Positions 34,401 through 46,400 of a stretch of DNA of 64,000 bases are shown piece after piece. The DNA is from Symbiodinium natans (taxonomy: Eukaryota; Sar; Dinophyceae; Suessiales; Symbiodiniaceae), in NCBI GenBank assembly GCA_905221605.1, contig CAJNDS010000446.1, positions 627,243 to 691,242 of the forward strand. The letters run 5' to 3'. The notes beneath the pieces were generated by a model. It was not told the DNA's origin and did not search any database. It saw only the letters and a program-made list of their open reading frames with translations. The translations under genes were made by a program, and so were the position numbers. The stretch's first letter is position 1. Each line of letters starts with the position of its first letter.

Positions 34401-37400
34401 GTTATAGGCTTTTCGGGTTCAGGAAGTTTATGGTTGAGCATGTGGAAGTTTAGGGTTCAGGGTCTAGGATTCAGGATTTCTAAGCTATGCAGTGAGTCCT
34501 CGATAGGAAGAAGTTACATATGCCTACACCAAAATCCAAAGCCTCATACCTCAAAATCCCAAACCCAAGAACCCTAAACCTAAATCCTGATCTCCAAACC
34601 CTAAGCCCTAAATCCTCATACAAGGAACTCGGAATTCAACGCAGTGAATGTGCCAAGGGCCAACGTTTAGGGTTTCAGGGTCTTAGTTGTTTTTGCTTTA
34701 AGGGCAACGGTTTAGGATATTTTAGGGCTGTACGGTTTTAGGGTTTATGTTGCCCAAGAACTTCCCTTGCATGTGCCTGAAAGCCCCCGAAACCGCATAG
34801 GAACCCTCAGTCCCTCAGCCCGAAGCGGGTTTAGGGTTTAGGGTTTAGGGTTTAGGGTTTAGGGTTTAGGGTTTAGGGTTTAGGGTTTAGGGTTTAGGGT
34901 TTAGGGTTTAGGGCCCTTAACATTTTCAGAACAAAGGATCTCGAGATCAACCCACAGGAGGCTTCGGGCTTACTCTAAGCCCGAGACCCTTCTTGAGACC
35001 TCCTGACGTTTGCTCAGACCCAAGCTTGTCGAGCCACATTGGACTCAAGGTGGACTGTTAAATGTCGTCGCTGACGAATGACCTAACGCTTGCGCTGGAA
35101 GTGGACTCGGGAGATGGATGGAAACCTCTTTACCCAGGTCAAACCTTGGGCTTTGCATGGCAAGAAATACCAGTAAGAGTCGTGGTCCGATTGCGTGAGG
35201 AGCAGGGCATTGCCACTTGCTTCCATCTTCCTGGAAGTTCCTGCTCGCAGACGATGGCTTCGCGCGATCTGGGGCAATTCGGAGAGCAGGTGCAGGCACT
35301 GGCTGATCAAGAGGAACAGTCAATCTCCAAGCACGCAAAACTTCTCGCTCTACGGAAGGGCCGGCTTGAGGCGAAGAGAGACAGTCGGGAATTCCGAGTC
35401 TTCGTTGGGACGAGTTTTGTTTCCGCTTTGATTTTCTGGATACCGTCTTACCTGCTAGTTTTCCATTTACTTGATGATCAGTTCACGTGGTGGAATTCAG
35501 ACTATCAGCTTTGGAAGCTCTGGCTTGCATGTTTTTGCCTGGCGAGCTCGATCGTTATGGGAGTCGTGCAGCTAGTCAGCTTGTATGGCTTGGGAGAGTC
35601 TGACGTGTGGAGGGCGCTCATGTGTTGCGAGACGACACGGCTTGACAAGATTTGGCCCCGACGCAGCAGATTGCAACTCGTATGCGCTGCTGCATTAGCG
35701 GCAGTGACCTGCCTCAGCCTGCTTGCTGCTTACGTGCACATTGCCCAGCCCGATGATTTTTATTGCCCTTGCGGTGAAGGATGTGTGATTTTATTCGTAT
35801 GCAGTTTTCAAAACTATGTTGTGTTGTTTGCATTTTTGCCCGCTGAAGTGGCCATCCTCATTGTTTTCACGGTTTGGGCTGGTCTTCTGCTCAGGCGACA
35901 GCAGCTGCAGCGAGCTCTGGAAAAGACTATCTCATTCCACGGCCGAGTTCTGCAACAGTCTGGCCAGCCGTGCATTTGCTCTTGGCCAGGGAAGTACGCA
36001 ACTGAGTGGGACAGGCTAGTGGAAAGCAGCCAGTCTGGCGAGATAAGTGCTGCCGTCGTGTTCTTACCCGAAGGCACCAGGCAGTTCGGAATCCACGACA
36101 CCATCCCTGCTAGCCAAGGCTTGAAGGGCGAGTGCTGGTGTATCCAACTTTATGGTGAGAAGAAGAAATGGGGATGCCGATGGTGGAGCAAGTGGATGGA
36201 GAACGTCGAGAAGGCACAGCAGTCCGGTCAGGAGCTTCACGTCTACTTCTTTGCCGGCATGTGTGGACGAGGCAAGGTGGAGAGTTTTTCCACGGCCGGG
36301 GAGGAACATCAGCGGCGTGACGAATTGTTCGAGACCAAGATGTCAGAATTTGAGAAATCCAGCGAATACCAAAACGCAGAAACAGCTGGGCTTGGCAACC
36401 TTTCCAGGAAGAAGCGCGAAGATGGCACATCCCAGTACAGTCGAGAGAAGGAACGGCTCTGGTTGGCTTGGCTTCCTGATGGGGACCGACAGTTTTTGGA
36501 ACGATCGGTCGGTTTAGGCAACTCACAGAAAGCTGAGGTAGCCTGGCTCGAAAAGAAGGGTTACTTGTACAAAGAGATGGACATATCCCGGTGGTTACAA
36601 GATGAGGCTAAAGAGCCTGCACCTGAAGAGCTCGGTGCGTCCCGTTTGCAGCTCTAATCCTCCAACGTAGTCGCAGCCATTTTAAAAGTACGTGTGTGTG
36701 TGTGTGAAATGCAGGCTCCAAAGGAGCAGGTATATCCGCTTGGATCTTAGGGTTCAGGGATAACACTTAGGGCAAACAATGCTAAGCACGGACGCTAAAT
36801 GCAGAAGCTTGTGCTTCCGCAGTCTCACAAGTTCTGACATCGTGCTATCCCTTCAGCTCAATCTGCGCAAGGGTGCTCCCCACCTCTGTATCGAAATAGC
36901 ATCAAAGGCACGTCGTCAATAGTTTCTTCAGGAATTCTGCTTCAAAACGGTTGTGTTTGCATAAAACCCAATGCTGTTTGGGCTGCACACATGAGCCTTG
37001 GGCTCATCTTTAAGTTTCTCAGCACCCTTAGCCCGAAGGGGAGGGAAAAGGGATGCGTGCTGTCAAGGTCTTAGGGCTTCAGGTTCCGCAGTGGCTTGGG
37101 CACCCTAATTCCCTGAAGCCCTACGTTTATGCCACAGAAAAAAGCAGAAAGTCACAACAAGCATGACATCAAGAAGGCTAAGCGTAATGAGGGTCGTACG
37201 GAGATCACAGTCGAAGTTTAGCTCTTAAGCAACAAGAAGCCGTACACCCCGACTGTCCACCTCCAAAAAAGACTCAACCCCCCAAACCTACAAAACGATA
37301 TAAGCCGTATGCATATATATATATGCACATACATATACATATATATATATATATATGTACGTACCTATGTATATATATATATATACATATATGCATATAT

Positions 37401-40400
37401 ATATACATATATGTATAATCTGCTCCAGGAGTCGCGAGCTAAAACAATTGACGAGCGATGGGAAGTGAATCATTCTCCACAGATCTTGGACCACAAGCGA
37501 TCCACCAAACATGAGACTGTAAGCGGAGTGTCACAGCAGATAAGGGGGTCTTTGTGATGATATTAGTACTGTGATACAAAACCAAAGCAACAAACATTTG
37601 GACGTGTATTATTATCTTCAATTTGGTCTTTTGGCCCCAGTCAATGATAGTGCGCTTTCGGAAGATATGGGGCCTGACGGCGCGGCCGGCAGTCGTTCTT
37701 TTATGTGAGGGCCAACGCATCGAATTGTGATATCGTGAATGACGTGAACCCCACAAGACGGATGTAAACAATAGTTTGCTTCTGGAGGCTCTGGGACCTG
37801 CCAGGCGCCGGGACCAAGCAGTGGCCCTGCGCCACCTACGCGCCTCGCCTCCGCGCGCGTCGTTGTTTCGCTTTCGGACCCTAGAAGATACCCCTCAAGG
37901 CCTTAAGGCTTGGTCGTGCAAGGCTTAGGTTTTGGGTTTTGGATTTAGGGTTGAGGCGAGGGGCAGCTCTGGGTTGAGTTGTGAGTTTTGGGGTCCTTAG
38001 GGTTCTGGGCTTTTGCAGGAGTTTGGGTTCAGGGCTTTTACGGGGTGTGTTGCGAGCGTTTTGTGAGGGCTTTTGTTGGGGTGTGTGAGAGCTTTGGGGG
38101 TTTGGGGCCCCGTGTTTTCTGAGCTCCAGCCCTTTGATGTTTTGAGAGGGTTGGCCCTGAACCCTGATCTGCGGGGGGAAGTATCCCAAAACCCAAACGC
38201 CAAATCCCCAAATCCCTAACCTCCTAAACCTTAAGGACCTTCTGCCCTGAGTCCTGACCCTAAAGACATCCCATATGAGCCCTTATTATAGCTATGATTG
38301 TTGCTACAGTTACACTCGATATTTTTCAAGTCATTGTAATACTTACTATAGTTGGGTAAGTTAGTGTTGTAAGTACAGTCAGTAGAGTATAGCTCCTCCA
38401 AACCCTAAACCGCCTGAACCTTGAATCCCAAACCCTACACCCTACACCCTAAACTCTAAACCCTAAACCCCAAACCCACCCTAAAGCGCACAACTTTCAG
38501 GTGCGGGACGCGGGTCTCCGCCACTTCGACGGGGTCCTCATCGTCACCTCGGGCCCGATCTCCGAGTTCGAGGAGCCCTTTTAAAGGGTTTGTAGGGTTT
38601 AGGGTTTTGGGTTTTGGGTTTAGGGTGTTTCGAGCTTTTAAAGGGTTTGCTGGGTGTTTCGAGCTGTTAAAGGGTTTGTAGGGTTTTGTGGGGTTTTGTA
38701 GGGTTCTTCGGTTTCGGGTTTAGGGTTATCTCCGAGTTCGAGGAGCGGGCTTTTCGGGTTCGGCGAAGTCGAGGTGCTCTTAAAGGGTTTTGAGGGTTTA
38801 GGGTTTAGGGTTTAGCGTTGAAAAGGTTTAGGGTTTGTAGGGTTTAGGGTTCAGGAGTTTGGGGTCTGTGGGGTGTAGGGTTATGAGTTTAGGGTTTGTA
38901 GGGTTTGGGGTTCAGGTGATTAGGGTTTGTGGGTTTAGGACTTTAGGTTCTAGGGTTCAGGGCGCAGAGCTTGGGGTCTTTTGCTAAGGGTTTCGAGGGT
39001 TTGCAGCCTTAGGGTTTAGGGTTTAGGGTTTAGGGTTTAGGGTTTAGGGTTTAGGGTTTAGGGTTTAGGGTTTAGGGTTTAGGGTTTAGGGTGAAGAGCT
39101 TTTCGGGCTCTCCGAATTCCGAATCCGAGTTAGGTCTCAGGGTGTGGGCTTGAGGAGCCTAGGGTTGGTAGGATTTAGGGTTTAGGGTTTAGGGTTTAGG
39201 GTTTAGGGTTTAGGGTTTAGGGTTTAGGGTTTAGGGTTTAGGGTTTAGGGTGTGTTTCGTAGGGTCTTGTAGAGTTTGTGGGGTTTAGGGTAGAGGATGA
39301 TGCCCTCTTCGCAGGAGAACCTCATCAAAGAGCTCAAGGAGTTCGATGTCCCCTGCTACCTAGTGCGCAACAAGGCGGCTCATGCGCCCATCTCTAGGGT
39401 TTAGGGTTTAGGGATAGAGGGTTTCGGGTTTAGGGTTTCGCGACGTCCGAAAACCCTAAAACCCCCCCAATGCAATCTCGAGACGTTCAGCTTAACCTGC
39501 AACAAACAGCTGGTTTGGGGCTCACGGGACTCCAATCCCGACGTCTGAAGCTCTGTGGCCTAGGGACTTATATATATATATATATATATATATGTACATA
39601 TTTATTAATATATTGTTATTTATATTTATATTTATATATATATATGTATATATATATATATCGTTGCTATGCTTGGGGCTTCGAAGATAAATAACATACC
39701 CTAGGCTTTAAACCCTTTCGAGGTAGGTGGCCCCCTCAGTATGCAGGGACCCGTTTTGTACCCCTTATATGCCTCTACTACCCAAGGGCCCATACTTCAG
39801 AACCCTGTAAAGGGGTAAGGGACTATATGAAGGGACCATGTAGCTACGCTTAAAGAGGATACGTTAGAGGTGAATGGGCCCGCCCACCTCATTTTGGGGC
39901 TACGGGCTATGGGGCCCTTACCCTAAACCCTAAACCCTAAACCCTAAACCCTGTTGCGGCACATGGGCCCTCGTTTCAGGCGTTTAGGAGCTGGAATAGG
40001 GAAGGTAGGCCTTCTAAACAATGGCAAGGCGTGCCCCAAACCCTGAACCCCAAACCCTAAACCCTACACCATAAACCCTAAGAACTAAGCCCTAAGACCT
40101 CAACTGCATTTTAGGTTGTCTGTAGTTAAGGGCAGTTACTACGAAGCTGTAGGTTGGGTACATCGTCCTTTCTTGGGGTTTATGAAGGGTCTTAAGGGTC
40201 GAGGGTTTTGGGGCGCAATTAGGCGGCTTCGGGCTGTTTTGGGGTTTAGGGTTTAGGGTTTAGGGTTTAGGGTTAGGGTTAGGGTACCCTTCTCATGGCG
40301 CCCTCTCTCGGCGCGAGGAGGGAATACTGTATCGGGGCCTATACGCTACACCTCTTAGTAGGGAATGAGGGACTGAGGTAGCCTATAATATCCCTTAAGG

Positions 40401-43400
40401 GTATATATAGGGGATTATCAGGCTCCTACTTCCCTCATTCCCTACTAAGAACCAGGGGGATTAAAGCACTAAACCCTAACCCTAAACCCTGAACCAGCGG
40501 GGGGTCACCCTAAACTCCGAGATTGATATGCCCCCGGAAGAGCGGAATTGGGCAGGTAGACCAGGACGTGATGAACAACGCGCAGGACGTAGGGTTTAGG
40601 GTTCAGGGTTTGGGGTTTAGGGTTTAGGGTTAGGGTTTAGGGTTTTGGGTTTTGGGTTTTGGGTTTTGGGGGTTTCAGGGCGTCATGGGAAACCAGGATC
40701 CTTACAACGAAGCAGACGGCATTGCAAGCTCTAAGTTGCAAGCCCGTAAGCCCCAAGCCCCTAAACCCCCTAAACTGCTGAAGCCCTTAAATCCCTAATG
40801 CCCCTAAACCCCTGAAGCCCTAAGACCCTTCACCCCGTAAACCCTAAAACCGCAAAAGACCTAAAGCCCCTATAGACCCCAAAACCCTTAAACCTTGCAA
40901 ACATTCGTACATCCCGAAAATCCCTAGAACCACTAAAACCCCTAAAGCCCTAAGCCCCAAAGCCTCAAAACCCCTGAAACGGAAAAACCCTGAAGGCCCT
41001 TAAAAAGCTCTAACCCCCCCCCCCCAAAAAAAAAAAAAAACAACAACAACAACAACAACCCTTAAGCCCTAAACCCTGAGCCCCCAAAGCCCTAAACCGA
41101 CCCCTAAAACCCCAAAGGCTCTAAGGTTGGAACCATGGGTTTAGGGTTTAGGGGGTTGTAAAAGGGATCCGAAGTATGGGCTCTTATTTTGTATGGTGTA
41201 CAAAAGGGCAAGGTGCCCAAAGTAAGCGCCCATACTTGGAACCATAAATAAGCCCGATAGCCCTAAACCCTCCCCGAAAACCCTTAAACCCTAAAGCCCG
41301 TACACCCCTCAAACCCCGAGGCTCCTAAGCCCCCAAAATCCCCTAAAACACGCCTAAAGCCCTTAGATAAATCCTAAACCCCTAAAACCTTCGAGAGGGG
41401 TTGGGCAAGAAATCTAGGCTTTGAGGCTCGCCGCTATGCTCTTCAGCGGACGAGCCTGTGACAATCCCCTGGTGCTCGGAGCGGCCAATATCTTTTCGGG
41501 GTCACGTTGCAGCCACTGGGTTCGGCCAGCGGTCTTTACGTGGACCGTGCCGGGGCAATCACAGGCGCCGTCGGAGGACGCGCCATGGCTGTGAAAGAAT
41601 CAGCTGAAACCGGAGCTACACCACGCAGACTCCAAGAAAATCATGCGCCGTTTGATCGAGATCGAGGACAAGATTTCTGCGGATTGGACAGGCAAGAAGT
41701 GCCCCACATGCTCTGGAGGAACTTTCTTGAAGTTGTTATTAGGACAAGGATGCCCGCAATGCCTGTACTCATTGAAGTGATTAGCTATTTAAGAATAGTA
41801 AGCGGTAGGGGTATCAGGGGGGGGGGAGCATGTTTACACATGCATGTATATATATATATATGTTCATATTTGTATATGCAGATGTGTTTTGATCTAAATG
41901 TATACGCCTGAGAATGAAGTTCTTTTTGCTGGGTCTGACTACTTGTTGTTTGTTCCGCACCTTGTAGACCAGGTGTACATCCGAACTTAATTTCGCGAAT
42001 CACTTATGGTGCTCCCTGATTAAACCCTAAACCCTAAACCCTACAAATGTGCCTAACCTGTCCTGGATACTCCCGGTAAGATGTGGAGAGACGTCTGCCC
42101 ACGCAGGACAACGAGATGTCGACGGAGGAGACGCTGAGAGTCTCTGGGCTGCGTTTAGGGTTTTAGGGTTTAGGGTTGAGGGTTTGGGGTTTAGGGTTTA
42201 GGGTTTAAATTTCCAGGATTTCTCATAATTACATAGGATAGTTTCCTAAGTCTGTTCTATCTTAAGCTTATAACATCCTATCGTTTACAGCCATATCAGG
42301 CCCTGTCTAGTCAGACCCTAAGATGGTTTTCTTTATCCTGGCAACTGAACCCTTAAGACCTGAAGACCTACTTGTTTGTAGGTTACACCTTAGAGTTTAG
42401 GGTTTAGGGTTTAGGGTTTAGGGTTTAGGGTTTAGGGCTAGAATCCTATAAAAGGGTTTTTTTAGAATCAGAGCCTACAAAAATGGCAGGTTGTTGCGGT
42501 TCGCAAGGATGGCTCGAAAGCCGAAAGCCCTGCCTTGGAAGCCTTTTTTAACTTCGTAAGTCTACTGGGTTCAGGGTTTAGGGTTTAGGGTTTAGGGATA
42601 CTAGGAACCAGGGTGGGCCCTTCTTTCTCTTTTTTTACGATGTAGGTTCGCTTATAAGCTAGTTATTCCTAGGTTACTCCCTAGAAAACTCTTATAGTCC
42701 CCATAGCCCACCTTACCAACCCTACTGACGAAGTCAAAAGGGCTTCCAAGTACACCCCTAAACCCTAAACCCTAAACCCTAAACCCTAAACCCTAAACCC
42801 TAAACCCAAGGGCTTCCGAGTACACCCAGGCTTTGCGACGCGAGCTGGCGCCCAATTCTGCGCCAGCGCGCGCCTTCCTCGTGTCTGCCAAGCACCCCGC
42901 GTCTTGCCAAAGGGCTTTGGGGCGGGGAGCCCTAAACCCTAAACCCTGAAACCCTGAACCCTGAACCCTGAACCCTAAGCCGGTGTACGAGGTTTGGGTT
43001 TTTTCGGCTCAGGGTTTACGGTTCGTAGGGCAGAGCTTGGGGGGCTCTCGGGGAGTTTGTTCCTGAGTCAGGGATGAGGCGAAAAAGGATGCCCAGACCA
43101 TTCTAGGTAGCATAAGGGGGACCCTCAAAAGGGAACCCTTCTGAACCCTCTTCTGGCTCTCTTAAACAGGGACCTTATTGAGAGGGTCTATAGCCCCAAG
43201 GGTCCCCCTAATCCTACCCCCTAGACTAGACTTGTTTTAAGAAAATGTGGGATCTGGGCCTCTATTTAGCGAGTTTCCTGCTGTTCAGGCTGCTTCCTCC
43301 TAGTCAATATACAAGGGTCAAACGGTGTTGACTGTTGACTGTATTTAGCAGCAACCTACAATCACGAGGCCGATGTTGTTTTCTACAACTCATTCATTAC

Positions 43401-46400
43401 CTGCAAAAAGCCGCTTTCCTGACTCAAGGGTTCTGGCAATCACCATCGGTTCCTGCAACAGAAAAGGGCCTTGGGATTCCACTTTTATTCAGCAAAAAGT
43501 GAAATATTGGCATCCGTTTGCTATTTTCCCGATGTTAGGGCATTCCTGCTTCAGCGATTCTTGCGGATGATCGGTGCCTGAAGCAGAAAAGAACCTAGAA
43601 ATTCGAAATTTCGAATTTCCATTTTCCCCGAAAGAAGAAAGTCAAATCCGGGCCTCCGTTTGCTGTTTTCCTGCTGCTCGCGCTGCTAAACCCTACACTC
43701 AATCGGAGGCAGGCAGATGTTGTCTTCGAGCAATCATTCATTACATGTAAGACCCCCCCCAAAAAAAAAACAACTTAGTTAACAGCTGTTTCTGACGCGT
43801 CGAATTGCTCACGCTTGTTCGAGCCCCTCTAAACCGAAAACCTGCGAACCGTGAACCTGAAACCCTAAATACCCAAAATCCCCAACCCTGGATTTAGGGT
43901 TTAGGGTTTAGAGTTTAGGGTTTAGGGTTTAGGGTTTAGGGTTTAGGGTTTAGGGTTTAGGGTCCCCCCAACCCTAAAGCCCTAAAAACCCCCCCAAGGA
44001 CTGCGCCAAGTTTGACTTCCAGAGCCTTCTCCGTGCCATGGCAGACGACGTGGCGGCACAGCGGGCCGAGGCAAGGCCTGTAGTTCAGTTGTTTTTTTTT
44101 TTTTTTTGGGAGGGTAGGGTTTAGGGTTTAGGGTTTAGGGTTTAGGGTTTAGGGTTTAGGGTTTAGGGTTTAGGGTTTAGGGTTTAGGGTTTAGGGTTTA
44201 GGGTTTAGGGTTCAGGGTTCAGGGTTCAGGGTTCAGGCTTCACGGCAAGGGTTTAGAGGGTTTAGGGTTTTAGTTTATAGGGTCTAGGACCCAGAGTAGG
44301 TCCTTGGTTCCTTTTGTTAGGGGCTTAGGTTCCCTTATAAGGCCCTTTAAACCAAAGAGGGCGCCCTGTTAGTCCGAGGTTAGGGTTTAGGGTTTAGGGT
44401 TTAGGGTTTAGGGTTTAGGGTTTAGGGTTTATGGTTTAGGGTGGGTCTAGGGGTTCAAGGTTTTAGTTTACAGGGTTTGAGGGTTTAACTTGGGTTTTAT
44501 GCTGTTTGTGGTCGAGTTAGGTGTTTCTTGGGGCCCTTTTGGATTTTTTTTTTGGGAGGGGGCGGGGGGCTTTTAGGGTTGAGGGCTTAGGGTGCGAACC
44601 CTAAACCCTGAACCCTGAACCCTAAACCCTAAACCCTAAACCCTAAACCCTAAACCCTAAACCTTAACCCGGCTTAAGGGTTTGGAGGGGATTGATTCGA
44701 CAGAACAGGTGGCCGCCAGGAAGGGCGAGGTCTTCCCTCTGGCTAGCCTTGTTGAAGGTTTAGGGTTTAGGGTTTAGGGTTTGGGGTTTAGGGTTTAGGG
44801 TTTAATTTTAGGGTTTAGGGTTTAGGGTTTAGGGTCGAGGGTTTAGGGTCTAGGGTTTAGAGTTCAGGCTTTAGGGTGTAAGGGTTCAGATTCGAAAGGT
44901 GCGTTCATGGAGGGATGGGGTCGACAGAAGAGCCGTGCAGGGAAGAGCCGGCGCTGAGATGTCTTCTGAGATGCAATGGTGCAAAGTCATGGTATTGGAG
45001 TTTAGAGTTTAGGGTTTAGGATTTAGGGTTTAGGGTTTAGGATTTAGGGTATTGGAGTTTAGGGTTTAGGGTTTAGGGTTTGTGGGCAGGGTCGTAGGGG
45101 GTTGAGCGTTTTTAGCATATTCTACTAAGGGTGCCCCTTCTTGGGGGTTGGTTTGCTTTTGCCAAAGCAATCCAACTGGACCCAGGGTTCAGGGTGGAGG
45201 GTTGAGGGTTTAGGGTTTAGGGATTAGGGTTTAGGGTTTAGAGCCATATGCATCCCAGACTCCTTGCTAACTGCTTCTTAGGCTTCGAAACGATTGTGGC
45301 CAGCGGGAGCACACAGTCTCCGGATGCCGTGCAAAGACTGCATCAAACCCTAAACCTTAAACCCGAAACCCCAAACCCCAAACCCCAAACCCCAAACCCT
45401 AAACCCTAAACCCTTCAATCCCTAAACCCCCCCACTCCCCATCCCAAATCCCACGGCCCAAGACCCAACCTCAGCCATGAATCAGGCGCCGGAGCTGCCA
45501 GATCAGCTCCCCGGAGTACCGATATACTGTAGGGTCGAGGGTTTAGGGTTTAGGGTTTAGGGTTTAATTTAGGGTTAGGGTTTAGGGTTCAGGGTTCAGG
45601 GTTTAGGATTTAGGGTTTAGGGTGCAGGGTTTCGGAGCCTTCTGGGATGTGAGGGCTAAGAGTCGCCATGGCACCGGTGTCCAAACACAGTAAGGCTAGA
45701 GAGTAGAGGGCTATCATGCCGATGCTACAAGTTTTGGACAGCCCTAAACCCTAAACCCTAAACCCTAAACCCTAAACCCTACAGCGGGTTCCGGGCTTAG
45801 GGTCCCAAGAGTGCTGGGTGCAGGGCTCAAGGTTGAGATTCACGGGGCTGCTACACCTCGACAAGCAGCCGGACATCCCAAAATTGGGTTTAGGGTTTCG
45901 GGTTTTGGGTTTAGGGTTTAGGGTTTAGGGTTAGGGTTTAGGGTTTAGGGTTTCGGGTTTTGGGTTTAGGGTTTAGGGTTCAGGGTTCCGGGATTTAGGG
46001 TTTAGGGTTTGGTCCTAACCTCTAAGCACCGCTCAACCTCTAGTATCCCAAAGCCAAAGATTTAGTTCCCCGAATACCCCCCTCAACCCCTCATCTTCCG
46101 ACTCCCTGGCCGCCCCGAATCCCAATCCCCAAGCCCTAAACCCTAACCCCCAAACCCCTAAACCCTAGACCCCTAAACCCCTAAAACCCTAAAACCCTAA
46201 AACCCAAACCCCAAACCCCAAACCCACCCCAAACCCTAAACCCTAAACCCCTAAACCCTAAACCCCTAAACCCTAAACCCCAAACCCCAAACCCTAAACC
46301 CTAAACCCCAGACCCTAAACCCCAATCCCTAAACCCCAAACCCCTAAACCCCAAACGGGCGCTCGAGGCTGGAAGGGCTTCCGGCGCGCGACCTCCTGTG

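Noticed and set aside
36660-36690. CGTAG..GCCATTTT after the 531-codon gene, resembling part of the spliced leader
   Set aside because: The match is interrupted and lies downstream of the stop, where a leader relic is not expected. Probably chance.
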